64,000 nt of DNA from Oscillospiraceae bacterium (GTDB lineage: Bacteria > Bacillota > Clostridia > Oscillospirales > Ruminococcaceae), in the NCBI GenBank assembly GCA_017547245.1, contig JAFYQD010000007.1, forward strand, positions 62,001 through 126,000, written 5' to 3'. The position numbers and the translations under genes were made by a program. Shown one piece after another: positions 24,901-32,332 of the stretch. Positions within the stretch are counted from its first letter, which is position 1, and each line of letters starts with the position of its first letter. The notes under the pieces are model-generated. The model searched no databases, was not told where the DNA came from, and worked only from the letters and a program-made list of their open reading frames with translations.

Positions 24901-25749
24901 ATTGCGGAAGTGGACCAAAATGGCGTTGTGCTTGCCCATAGGGCGGGTACAACCAAAATCACAGCTGCGGCACTGGATGGAAGCAACAAAAAAGCGTCTG
25001 TTACCATACGGGTGGCGGTTCCTGCCTCAGCAGTCAGCTTTTCCACCACACAGGGCAGCACCAGCTTTGGCGGCAACAACTATTATGTGGTTTGTGCAGG
25101 AAAATCGGCTATGGTAAAAACCACGCTGGGTGATGCCTATGGCAGCCCCACCAACAAAAAGGTAACCTATCAGCTGAATATCTACATGCTGGATTATGAT
25201 AGCGGTGTGGTTTCTGACATTGATGAAACAGAAGTCCTTTCCCAGACAATAGTCAAAAAGGGCCTGATTAAAGTTAGCTCTTCGGGAAAGCTTTCGGTCA
25301 GCAGCAGTTTTAAGTCTTTCTGGGAAAGCAGCTGCAGGGGGCAGTACGAAGTAGCGGTCGATTTGGTGGGCTTTACCGCCGACGGTGCCGCAAACAATTA
25401 TCTGTCGTTTATTGTTGCTCCCTATCAGACCACCGGGGTTGTGGCTTCCGCAAATCTGGTGAACGACAGTTGGAATGAACCCGAACCGGCGAAAAATCTT
25501 GTGATAAGCCGCTCGTCTAAACCCAAAATCTATCTTTATTCCGACAGCTATTGGGTCATGGGCTACACCCTTACCAGCAGCAATCCTTCGGTTGTTGGTG
25601 TGGCAGGACAAAAAACAACCTACGATTCTTCAAACAAAGCACACCACATCACCCTTGTTTCGGGCAGCCAACCCGGCAAGGCAACCATTACCGCCAAAGC
25701 CACCGACGGCAGCGGAAAATCCTATAAATTCACCGTAACGGTGGAATAA
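21991..25749 (+). CDS. Secreted S8 family serine peptidase (subtilase) with Ig-like repeats
   Basis: A 1252-residue exported protease. Signal peptide about 1-29; an acidic Glu/Gln-rich linker to about 85; prodomain-like region about 95-190; catalytic domain about 250-510 with D278 (VAVIDSG), H308 (GNHATHVA), oxyanion N400 (IGNDG) and S464 (GTSQASP). Two motif variants are notable: HATH instead of HGTH, and Q for M after the serine. The C-terminal 740 residues hold several Big2/bacterial Ig-like repeats, visible as WVSSNPSVLWVD, WSSSNPKIAEVD and LTSSNPSVVGV, each followed by a G..TIT.KA.DGSGK strand pair. No sortase motif or membrane anchor is seen at the C-terminus, so it is probably released or bound through the repeats. 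Confidence 0.95.
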   Translation: MKQLVYRIFAVLLAVLMAFSPCTVALADAVLAAEAEDMVEQLAEDLSQQNPEEAPLTEEKQNEQPEPLEEELPLQDSTEETDEKSYVFQGFPQGYELSRAELDAKALLTDLKVLEALLESQPGVDYVEDEIIVMAEDAEYAELSAVAYNGSLVSYADGVAVIRLTDASVLEAIEAAADMDFAVPAADPNWITWIEPCEEEETDFALFAAAEDVPVKQSWENWYHGLLEDDDSSTNPDTWLINPNYFENNKYQWMHDMVNSYEAWGSSTGSGVTVAVIDSGVRSTHKELKNRVEVLSVADLSTDPYGNHATHVAAIIAGQMGNGYMGAGIAPDARILSLRVVDNSGSITAKNLAAAINQAVYKGADIINLSLGTYSPASAHQTAISKAVEAGVVVVAAIGNDGSNIKCYPAAYDNVIAVAAVNKDGTAATFSDFGDWADISAPGVDIYSAYATSDTSSGKMSGTSQASPVVSGVAALYLSRNPGATPAEVEEVLKKTAAKASSKEIGGIVDASRLFEQEQAAPVISVIHEEVEFNSGDTVPYHAEFSIQRENGASEEDFILFTLNGKNPSIKEGEVVSGFVYDASADNRISDLVEQYDAPLGKPFTLKALVVNNQGVASKVSSFKMVCGYNPDVEQVKITSDREISLLSGKTITLGAVVQPATANPDVLWTVDLNGMGEDRVRIDAQSGKLTTKAGTMGSVVVRATAANGAYDEITVKISQPEKAARMVIEAPVKTIAMPRVGQQAETVCLTAAAFNAKGNRLEETAFHWVSSNPSVLWVDGQTGEIRPRAKGSATITCKALDGSGKSAKSTISVTQPVEEIILSANAQVTAGSYATVKAQVLPQTANNKKVTWIIDQKALAAGAKITSGKLSLPKGFGEPCVEVTAASSDGISASVQIEVLDSKAKSVTIRTLDPRAEYNSRGVLTAASVYSVDILPAETYFPEDMENRIDLTAAADNGAMIAWSSSNPKIAEVDQNGVVLAHRAGTTKITAAALDGSNKKASVTIRVAVPASAVSFSTTQGSTSFGGNNYYVVCAGKSAMVKTTLGDAYGSPTNKKVTYQLNIYMLDYDSGVVSDIDETEVLSQTIVKKGLIKVSSSGKLSVSSSFKSFWESSCRGQYEVAVDLVGFTADGAANNYLSFIVAPYQTTGVVASANLVNDSWNEPEPAKNLVISRSSKPKIYLYSDSYWVMGYTLTSSNPSVVGVAGQKTTYDSSNKAHHITLVSGSQPGKATITAKATDGSGKSYKFTVTVE

Positions 25750-25791
25750 AAAAGAAACGCTCCTCATACATGGGTATGAGGAGCGTTTTTT
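25750..25791. terminator. Bidirectional terminator between the subtilase gene and nifU
   Basis: AACGCTCCTCATA and TATGAGGAGCGTT pair around a six-base loop, with T6 on the plus strand and CTTTTTTATT on the minus strand. Confidence 0.92.
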
Positions 25792-25808
25792 GCGGATGTT
25801 ATTGACCC

Positions 25809-26237
25809 TTAGTGTTCGTGGCAGGCTTCGCAGTCAGCGATGCAGCCAACAATGGGTTCGGGGTCGATGCCCTGACGGGTATAGTAGTCAGACAGGGCAG
25901 ACTTGATGGCCTGTTCGGCCAGAACCGAGCAGTGAATCTTGGAGGTGGGCAGACCGTCCAGAGCTTCAACAACGGCTTTGTTGCTCAGCTGCAGGGCTTC
26001 GCTGATGGTGGAACCCTTGATGAGTTCGGTGGCCATGCTGCTGGTTGCAATGGCGGCGCCGCAGCCAAAGGTCTTGAACTTGACGTCGGTGATTACGTCG
26101 CCTTCAATCTTCAGGTACATACGCATGATGTCGCCGCACTTGGCGTTGCCTACTTCGCCCACGCCGTCGGCGTCGGCAATTTCACCCACATTGCGGGGGT
26201 TGGTAAAATGGTCCAGAACCTTTTCGGAATACAGCAT
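25809..26237 (-). CDS. nifU: Iron-sulfur cluster assembly scaffold, NifU/IscU family
   Basis: A 142-residue scaffold on which Fe-S clusters are built with sulfur from NifS. The three conserved cysteines are C34 (with the Asp of CGD), C59 (FGCGAA) and C103 (HCSVLAEQAI). It ends with an extra CIADCEACHEH tail that adds three cysteines and two histidines, a feature seen in clostridial NifU-like proteins. It lies 24 bases downstream of nifS on the same strand and shares its promoter. Confidence 0.95.
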   Translation of the reverse strand: MLYSEKVLDHFTNPRNVGEIADADGVGEVGNAKCGDIMRMYLKIEGDVITDVKFKTFGCGAAIATSSMATELIKGSTISEALQLSNKAVVEALDGLPTSKIHCSVLAEQAIKSALSDYYTRQGIDPEPIVGCIADCEACHEH

Positions 26238-26261
26238 CTATCAACAGTCCTTTCTGTACAT

Positions 26262-27458
26262 TCAGTTGTTGGCGGCGTCTTCCTGCACAATACGTTCCCA
26301 AACGGGGGACATTTCACGCAGGCGACCAATCACCTTGGGCAGAGCTTCGATGATCTGGTCAACGTCTTCTTCGGTGTTCATGTCGCTGAAGCTTACACGC
26401 AGCGAACCATGGGCAATTTCGTGGGGCAGGCCGATGGAAAGCAGCACATGGCTGGGATCCAGCGAGCCGGAAGTGCAGGCCGAACCGGAGGAGGCGGCAA
26501 CACCTTCATTGTCCAGCATCAGCAGCAGGGCTTCGCCTTCCACACCTTCAAAGCTGATGTTGGCGTTACCGGGCAGACGCTGCACACGGTCACCGTTCAG
26601 GCGGCTGTGGGGAATCTGCAGGGCGGCGTCGATCAGACGTTCACGCATGGCCAAGGCCTTGGCGGCGTTGGCTTCCAGGTCACGGTGGGCAGCCTCGATG
26701 GCCACACCCATGCCTACGATGGAGGCAACGTTTTCGGTGCCGGCACGGCGGCCCTTTTCCTGTCCGCCGCCGTCAATCAGGTTGGGCAGAATGATGCTTC
26801 CCTGACGAACATACAGTGCGCCAACGCCCTTGGGGGCATGGAACTTGTGGCCCGACAGCGAAAGCATGTCGATATTCATGGCCTTCACGTCAATGCGCAC
26901 ATGGCCAATGGCCTGCACGGCATCGGTGTGGAACAGCACACCGGCTTCTTTGCAGATGGCGCCGATTTCGGCAATGGGCTGAATGGTGCCGATTTCGTTG
27001 TTGGCAAACATAATGCTTACCAAAGCGGTGTCGGGACGCAGGGCAGCCTTCAGGTCATCCAGATGGATGATGCCGTTTTCATAAACGGGCAGATAGGTAA
27101 CTTCAAAGCCTTCCTTTTCCAGCGCGGCTGCGGTGTGCAGGATGGCGTGATGTTCAAATACGGTGGTAATCAGGTGTTTTTTGCCCTTGGCGGCCAGCTT
27201 ATGCATGGCACCCTTCAGGGCCCAGTTGTCGCTTTCGCTGCCGCAGCCGGTAAAGTAGATTTCCCCGGGCTTGCAGTTCAGCACATCGGCCACCTGCTGG
27301 CGGGCCTTAACCAGAGCAAAGCCGGCTTCACGACCCTTGGCATAAATGCTGCTGGCGTTGCCGTAACCTTCGGTCAGCCAGGGCATCATGGCGTCCAGCA
27401 CCTCTTTGCTGATGGGGGTGGTGGCGGCGTTGTCGGCATATACATAATGTTTGTTCAA
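26262..27458 (-). CDS. nifS: Cysteine desulfurase, NifS/IscS family
   Basis: A 398-residue PLP enzyme that takes sulfur from cysteine for cluster assembly. Signs: N-terminal [21 protein letters not shown], the PLP lysine in [28 protein letters not shown] and the active-site cysteine in [17 protein letters not shown]. The start is TTG at 27458, six bases after GGGAGGAA; the upstream ATG at 27473 would place the site inside the gene. It is the first gene of a nifS-nifU operon preceded by a promoter that overlaps a palindrome. Confidence 0.96.
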   Translation of the reverse strand: MNKHYVYADNAATTPISKEVLDAMMPWLTEGYGNASSIYAKGREAGFALVKARQQVADVLNCKPGEIYFTGCGSESDNWALKGAMHKLAAKGKKHLITTVFEHHAILHTAAALEKEGFEVTYLPVYENGIIHLDDLKAALRPDTALVSIMFANNEIGTIQPIAEIGAICKEAGVLFHTDAVQAIGHVRIDVKAMNIDMLSLSGHKFHAPKGVGALYVRQGSIILPNLIDGGGQEKGRRAGTENVASIVGMGVAIEAAHRDLEANAAKALAMRERLIDAALQIPHSRLNGDRVQRLPGNANISFEGVEGEALLLMLDNEGVAASSGSACTSGSLDPSHVLLSIGLPHEIAHGSLRVSFSDMNTEEDVDQIIEALPKVIGRLREMSPVWERIVQEDAANN

Positions 27459-27540
27459 ATCTATTCCTCCCATTGGTACGGAATGGGTTTCCGTCACGGT
27501 TTATCTTGGTCGTTTCGACAGAATACTGCTGTCTGAGTTA

Positions 27541-27569
27541 ATAATATACCAACTTGGTATAGTTTGCAA
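27541..27569 (-). promoter_or_regulatory. nifSU promoter with palindromic operator in the spacer
   Basis: On the minus strand TTGCAA (27569-27564) and TATTAT (27546-27541) are 17 bases apart. The spacer contains the perfect 17-base palindrome TATACCAACTTGGTATA (27545-27561). The site fits an Rrf2-family repressor such as IscR sensing Fe-S status; no such regulator gene is in the window. Confidence 0.75.
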
Positions 27570-27596
27570 TAGGCTAATCAAAAAAGTTTGCGAAAA

Positions 27597-28043
27597 TCAG
27601 CGAAGTTTTTCATATTCGGCCACAGCCATGCGGTCGCAGCGTTCATTTTCAGGGTGGCCTGCATGTCCCTTTACCCAAATAAAGGTCACTTCGTGCATTT
27701 CCAGAAGTTCCAGCAGCTGCTGCCACAGGTCGGGGTTAAGGGCAGGCTGTTTGTCGGCTTTGCGCCAGCCGCGGCTGCGCCAGCCAATAGCCCAGCCTTT
27801 GGTGATGGCATCCACCAGATATTTGCTGTCGCTGTAAAGGGTAACCTGGCAGGGTTCTTTCAGTGCTGCCAGCCCCTGTATGGCGGCGGTCAGCTCCATA
27901 CGATTGTTGGTGGTGTCTTTTTCTCCGCCGCTCAGTTCTTTTTCACGGCCCTTATAGCGCAAAATGGCGCCCCAACCGCCCGGGCCGGGATTGCCGGAAC
28001 AGGCTCCGTCGGTAAAAAGTTCCACGCTTTTTTTGCAGTCCAT
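27597..28043 (-). CDS. rnhA: Ribonuclease HI
   Basis: A 148-residue enzyme that cuts RNA in RNA-DNA hybrids. The four catalytic acids are visible: D in [19 protein letters not shown] in NNRMELTA, D in LYSDSKYL and D in NERCDRMA. The basic handle [11 protein letters not shown] is present, marking the E. coli-type enzyme. ATG 28043 follows GAGGAAAA; 14 further codons upstream are not used. Confidence 0.96.
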   Translation of the reverse strand: MDCKKSVELFTDGACSGNPGPGGWGAILRYKGREKELSGGEKDTTNNRMELTAAIQGLAALKEPCQVTLYSDSKYLVDAITKGWAIGWRSRGWRKADKQPALNPDLWQQLLELLEMHEVTFIWVKGHAGHPENERCDRMAVAEYEKLR

Positions 28044-28227
28044 GGCATTTTCCTCGGCTTTACGGTTTAGTATGAATCCAAACACATATTATATACCAAA
28101 CAGGGAGAGTTTACAAGGCTTTGCGGATGCCAAACAAGCCTTTTGCAGCCCTGTGGGCAGTTTTTTGTGTGTCAGGCTTAAACTCCCTTTTTATTGTGCA
28201 GAATATTGCCATAGGGGGTGTGGCGGT

Positions 28228-29127
28228 TTGCAGAGCGAAAAGAACAAAGCTGCCTATGCCATGTCGTTGGGCAGGCGAATGGCCCGTTTGGGCGAGGGGT
28301 GGATGATGGTGGGGCATGCCCCTGGTGAACGGGCAGGACTGTGGGCAAAGGCGGCCCTGCTGGGTGGGTGCGAAGCAGGGGCAAAGCTGTTTGAACTGGG
28401 CGAGGTTTCACGGCCGGTATTTCAGTTTGCCATGGCCATTACCCGCAGCAGAGGGGGAATCTATATAAATGGGGGAGAACGCCCCACGGTGCAGCTGCTG
28501 GGGGAGTTGGGGCTTCCGCTCAGCCAATCTGAGGAACAGCTGCTGCGCCCTCTGGCTAAAAGGGAAGACCCGGTTCTGCTGGGACGTCAGGAGCGACTTT
28601 CGGGTTTGTGGGAGATGTATTGCAGTCGTCTGCACCGGATGGCAGGCGAGGGGCTAAAGGGAAGCAGCTGTGTGCTGCGCTGCGGCAACCCAATTCTGCA
28701 AAGGCAGGCACGGGAGGTGCTTTCCTCACTGGGGTGTCAGCTGCTGCAGGGGCCTGTGCTGTGGCTTAACAATACCGGGGAACGGTTGGCGGCTTTTACC
28801 CCCGACGGAGAAATCATTCCCTATCATCAGCTGGTGGAACGGGCCGGAAGACTCAGCCTTGCCAAGGGCCACCCGGTGGCCTTGCCCGAAGATCTTTCAT
28901 CCCGGCTGGGAAGCTCGGCCCTGGTACTTCGTTACAGCACAAGACCTGCGGCAATAACACCCGACCAACGCAAAGCCCGCGAACTTGCCGCCCAACAGCT
29001 TTGGGAGCGTGATGGACTGATGCTGGCGGTTTTGCTGCTGTGCAATCAGCATTGCGGCAGCCTTGACCCACTGCCTGAAAACAAACTGTGGCATCCCACA
29101 GTGGGCGGAATCAGCAGCCTTTCCTGA
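28228..29127 (+). CDS. Degenerate phosphohexomutase-like protein (predicted inactive)
   Basis: A 299-residue protein starting at TTG 28228, seven bases after AGGGGGTG. Several segments follow the alpha-D-phosphohexomutase pattern: VGHAPGERAGLWAKAALLGG, the LFELGEVSRPVFQFA strand, GGIYI (76-80) and, near the C-terminus, ERDGLMLAVLLLCNQHCGSL like the domain III motif. The catalytic loop TASHNP is replaced position by position by NGGERP (81-86, Ser to Gly83), and the metal loop DGDxDR by NNTGER (181-186). The N-terminal GTSGxRG and the domain IV RxSGTEP loop are missing. It is therefore probably a non-catalytic derivative of a phosphoglucosamine/phosphomannomutase with a binding or regulatory role. 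Confidence 0.7.
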   Translation: MQSEKNKAAYAMSLGRRMARLGEGWMMVGHAPGERAGLWAKAALLGGCEAGAKLFELGEVSRPVFQFAMAITRSRGGIYINGGERPTVQLLGELGLPLSQSEEQLLRPLAKREDPVLLGRQERLSGLWEMYCSRLHRMAGEGLKGSSCVLRCGNPILQRQAREVLSSLGCQLLQGPVLWLNNTGERLAAFTPDGEIIPYHQLVERAGRLSLAKGHPVALPEDLSSRLGSSALVLRYSTRPAAITPDQRKARELAAQQLWERDGLMLAVLLLCNQHCGSLDPLPENKLWHPTVGGISSLS

Positions 29128-29172
29128 TTCAACACGAATTTGGTCAGAATTGTGAATTTTCTTTCGATTAAC

Positions 29173-29200
29173 TTGACAAACATAGCCAAATAATTATACA
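29173..29200 (+). promoter_or_regulatory. Promoter of the RNase J gene
   Basis: TTGACA (29173-29178), 16 bases, TATACA (29195-29200). It lies about 280 bases before the start codon. Confidence 0.7.
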
Positions 29201-29207
29201 ATGATGA

Positions 29208-29482
29208 CAAGAGATTAGGTTTGTTTTTGTCAGTTATACAAAAAACAAACTGCGTAAAAACAGTCTCCCAACAAAACGGCTGTTGTAGTCAGCCCCCTGT
29301 CCGGCCGGCGTTTCTGTCAGAATGAAGGAGCGGAAAGTTCATTCTGCAGCGCCCCCTCGGCCAACCGGTTTGGAAGGGCGTGTGCGGCAAAAGCAGTACG
29401 TTTTGGAACATATTCCTGTTTTTCCTGTGATGAAAAACGGGCTGATTTTTCTATTCCAAAACAAAAAACGGAGGTACAATCT
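29208..29482 (+). other. Long structured 5' leader of the RNase J gene
   Basis: The stretch from the predicted start of transcription to the GTG holds no gene but several hairpins: GTTTGTTTTTG with CAAAAAACAAAC (29219-29250), AGAATGAA with TTCATTCT (about 29319-29345), and GTTTTTC with GAAAAAC (about 29413-29438). A self-cleavable or otherwise regulatory leader is plausible for an RNase gene. No known riboswitch core was recognised. Confidence 0.5.
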
Positions 29483-31366
29483 GTGTCCCAGAAAAAAATA
29501 AAAGATATTGACCTGGCCGCTTTGGGTCAGGAAAAGCGCGCTTCCGAGCAGACCAAGCGCAGCAAGGCCCGCACCAAAAAGCAGAGCATTGCTGCTTTGG
29601 AAAAGGCTGCCGCCGCTGTGGAAGCCAAAGAAAACAAGAGCGCTTCCAGAAAGCGTGGCTACCGTGCGCCCAAAAAGAATCGTTTGGAACAGCAGCCCCA
29701 GCCCTGTGCCACTCCGCTGCGCATCATTCCTTTGGGCGGTCTGGGCGAAATCGGCAAAAACATGACCCTGTATGAATGCGATCAGGATACTGTTATTGTG
29801 GACTGCGGTCTGGCTTTCCCCGACGAAGATTTGCTGGGTGTCGATCTGGTCATTCCCGACTTCACCTATGTGGAACGCACTGCCGAAAACATCCGAGGCA
29901 TTTTTATCACCCACGGTCACGAAGACCACATTGGCGCACTGCCTTATCTGCTGCGCACCGTCAACATTCCCGTTTATGCTTCCAAGCTGACCATCGGCCT
30001 GATCGAGGGCAAGCTGAAGGAACACGGCCTGTTGGGCAAGGTTCAGCTGAATGTGGTGTCTCCCGGTGAACGTGTCAAGGCCGGCAGTATGGAGGTGGAA
30101 TTCATCCATGTCAACCACTCCATTCCCGATGCCTGTGCGCTGGCTGTCCACACTCCTGCCGGTGTGGTTATCCAGACCGGTGACTTTAAGATCGACTATA
30201 CCCCCATTCAGGGCGGTGTGATTGATCTGGCACGTTTTGGCGAGCTGGGCAGCAAGGGCGTTCTGGCTCTGCTGGCCGATTCCACCAATGTGGAACGTCC
30301 CGGAAGCACCCCCAGCGAACGTACTGTAGGCGACAGCTTTGATAAGCTTTTCCGCAAGGCCGGCACCCGCCGCATCATTGTTGCCACCTTCTCCAGCAAC
30401 ATCCATCGTGTACAGCAGATCATCGATTGTGCCGTGCGCTATGGCCGTAAGGTGTGCGTTTCGGGCCGCAGTATGGTCAATGTTGTGGCCACCGCCATGG
30501 AACTGGGCTACCTCAATGTTCCCGACAACATTCTGGTCGACCTTGATCTGGTGGGACGCTATCCCGATGACCAGATGGTGGTCATCACCACCGGCAGCCA
30601 GGGCGAAGCCATGAGTGCTCTGACCCGTATGGCCCGCGGTGACCACCGCAAGCTGCAAATTACCCCCAACGACATGATCATCATTTCTGCCACCCCCATT
30701 CCCGGCAACGAAAAGACGGTTGGCCGTGTGGTAAACGATTTGATGAAGCTGGGGGCCGAGGTTATCTATGAACGCATGTACGATGTGCATGTTTCGGGCC
30801 ACGCCTGCCAGGATGAACTTCGCATGATGATGGGTCTGACCCGTCCCAAGTTCTTTATTCCCGTGCACGGTGAATACAAGCATCTGAAAAAACACAGCGA
30901 CCTTGCGGTATCCATGGGTATGGACCCCAAAAATGTCTTTATCATGGATATCGGCAATGTGCTGGAGACCGATGGCCTTAAAATGGACTTCAAGGGGACT
31001 GTTCCCTCCGGCCGTGTGCTGGTAGACGGTTTGGGCGTGGGCGACGTTGGCAGCATTGTGCTGCGTGACCGCAAACACCTTTCGGAAGACGGCCTGATTG
31101 TGGTGGTTGCCACCATCGATTCGGCCAGCGGAACTCTGGTGGCAGGCCCCGATCTGGTTTCCCGTGGTTTTGTGTATGTGCGTGAAGCCGAAGACATGAT
31201 GCACGGCGCCGAAGAGCTGGCTCTCAGCGTCATTCAGGATTGTCTGGACAGCGGCAGCTGGGATTGGGCTACCATCAAGCAGCGTGTGCGTGATGAGCTG
31301 AGCGGATACCTGTTCAGCCGTACCCGCCGCAGCCCCATGATTCTTCCCATCATTCAGGAAATTTAA
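29483..31366 (+). CDS. rnj: Ribonuclease J with N-terminal basic extension
   Basis: A 627-residue metallo-beta-lactamase/beta-CASP nuclease that acts in mRNA decay and rRNA maturation. The metal motif THGHEDHIG has H144, H146, D148 and H149. Beta-CASP elements DSTNVERPG and the VSGRSMVNV region, and the C-terminal VHGEYKHLKKH motif are present. Family members are about 555 residues; the excess is a roughly 75-residue N-terminal extension rich in Lys, Arg, Ala and Glu, probably an RNA- or partner-binding tail. Start GTG 29483, eight bases after GGAGG. The extension is in frame and supported by that site, so it is likely real. Confidence 0.95.
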   Translation: MSQKKIKDIDLAALGQEKRASEQTKRSKARTKKQSIAALEKAAAAVEAKENKSASRKRGYRAPKKNRLEQQPQPCATPLRIIPLGGLGEIGKNMTLYECDQDTVIVDCGLAFPDEDLLGVDLVIPDFTYVERTAENIRGIFITHGHEDHIGALPYLLRTVNIPVYASKLTIGLIEGKLKEHGLLGKVQLNVVSPGERVKAGSMEVEFIHVNHSIPDACALAVHTPAGVVIQTGDFKIDYTPIQGGVIDLARFGELGSKGVLALLADSTNVERPGSTPSERTVGDSFDKLFRKAGTRRIIVATFSSNIHRVQQIIDCAVRYGRKVCVSGRSMVNVVATAMELGYLNVPDNILVDLDLVGRYPDDQMVVITTGSQGEAMSALTRMARGDHRKLQITPNDMIIISATPIPGNEKTVGRVVNDLMKLGAEVIYERMYDVHVSGHACQDELRMMMGLTRPKFFIPVHGEYKHLKKHSDLAVSMGMDPKNVFIMDIGNVLETDGLKMDFKGTVPSGRVLVDGLGVGDVGSIVLRDRKHLSEDGLIVVVATIDSASGTLVAGPDLVSRGFVYVREAEDMMHGAEELALSVIQDCLDSGSWDWATIKQRVRDELSGYLFSRTRRSPMILPIIQEI

Positions 31367-31370
31367 AATA

Positions 31371-31401
31371 AAAAAGACCTGCGCTGCTGCGCAGGTCTTT
31401 T
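31371..31401. terminator. Bidirectional terminator between rnj and mntP
   Basis: AGACCTGCGC and GCGCAGGTCT around a four-base loop, A-rich on the left and T-rich on the right. Confidence 0.9.
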
Positions 31402-31405
31402 GCAT

Positions 31406-31954
31406 TTAACCCAACAGATTTTTCAGGCCGATCAGCACCAGAATAACACCGCCCAGCAGCTGTGCTTTGTTGCCCAATTTGCTGCCGAACACGCTGCCCA
31501 GCGCCTGTGCGGCCAGGCTGCACACAAAGGTGACAATGCCGATGATGGGGGCGGCCGAAAGAATGCTGACGCCCGAGGCACAAAGACTTACCCCAACGGC
31601 AAAGGCATCAATGCTGGTGGCCACAGCCTGTGCCATCAAAAGACCAAAGGTAAAGCCGGCCACATTGCAGGTGTCGTTTTCGGCTTCAAAGGAGTCTTTT
31701 ATCATCTTTCCGCCAATGACACCCAGCACCAAAAAGGCGGTGATGCCGGCATAGCGGCTGATGATGTCGGCAAACAGGCTGCCTGCCCAATAGCCAAGCA
31801 CAGGCATCAAAGCCTGAAAAAGCCCAAAGGCAAACGCCATGGAAAGCCTGTGTGTCATTTTAAGATTTCGATAGGTCAGCCCGTTGGCGATGGAAACAGC
31901 TGCGGCATCCATGCTCAGGCCAAGACCGATCAGAATGATATCAAACAAGGTCAT
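31406..31954 (-). CDS. mntP: Manganese efflux pump MntP
   Basis: A 182-residue membrane protein with six helices arranged as two similar halves. Each half carries the conserved acidic motif: GLGLSMDAAAVSIANG near the start and ATSIDAFAVGVSL in the middle. It exports Mn(II). ATG 31954 follows GGAGGAG. The 36 open codons upstream overlap the riboswitch expression platform and are not coding. The presence of a yybP-ykoY element upstream supports the manganese assignment. Confidence 0.95.
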   Translation of the reverse strand: MTLFDIILIGLGLSMDAAAVSIANGLTYRNLKMTHRLSMAFAFGLFQALMPVLGYWAGSLFADIISRYAGITAFLVLGVIGGKMIKDSFEAENDTCNVAGFTFGLLMAQAVATSIDAFAVGVSLCASGVSILSAAPIIGIVTFVCSLAAQALGSVFGSKLGNKAQLLGGVILVLIGLKNLLG

Positions 31955-32013
31955 GCCCAAAACTCCTCCCGAAGGATATGAAATTCCTTTGATTATTTTT
32001 GTGCGGGCAACAA

Positions 32014-32146
32014 TAAAAAAAGACCTATGGGCGGCCAAAAAGCCGTCCATAAGTCTCGCCATTTAAGATAAGCCAGGTGCAATGCACCATTATGTTGACT
32101 TACCACGTCCCATTCGGTAAAGAAGGGGACGCAGACTACTCCCTTA
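32014..32146 (-). promoter_or_regulatory. yybP-ykoY (Mn2+) riboswitch with terminator, controlling mntP
   Basis: Reading the minus strand, the aptamer begins with the family signature AAGGGAGTAG (near 32146-32136), contains GTCAACATAATGGTGCATTG followed by CACCTGGC, and closes with GGCGAGACTT (near 32059-32050). The last part, GACTTATGGACGGC against GCCGCCCATAGGTC, forms a terminator stem with seven T (to 32014). Mn2+ binding would favour the aptamer closing helix over the terminator and switch mntP on. Confidence 0.85.
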
Positions 32147-32227
32147 TGCACATATAACATATTTATTTTGCCATGGGGTTGTGTGGTTAGTCAAGGCTAA
32201 TCCGTACAAGAATCCTGAGAAAAATGA

Positions 32228-32256
32228 TTCCATATCTCGTAAAAATGTGGTATAAT
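32228..32256 (+). promoter_or_regulatory. Probable promoter of the gdpP operon
   Basis: A perfect -10 TATAAT (32251-32256) with a weak -35 TTCCAT 17 bases upstream. It lies 76 bases before the gdpP start. Confidence 0.5.
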
Positions 32257-32332
32257 ACTTTATACCTATAAACTGGCGAAAATATTGGCCTTTGCAGCCA
32301 ACACAACTACCAAAGAAACCGGGAGAGCGTGT

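Noticed and set aside
22666-24939. 757-codon minus-strand open frame opposite the subtilase
   Set aside because: Antisense of a clear gene with catalytic motifs; composition and lack of a start site show it is non-coding.
25812-27536. 574-codon plus-strand open frame opposite nifU-nifS
   Set aside because: The minus strand encodes two unmistakable enzymes with motifs, promoter and ribosome binding sites.
29339-31405. 688-codon minus-strand open frame opposite RNase J
   Set aside because: Mirror of the strongly coding plus strand; it also crosses the terminator.
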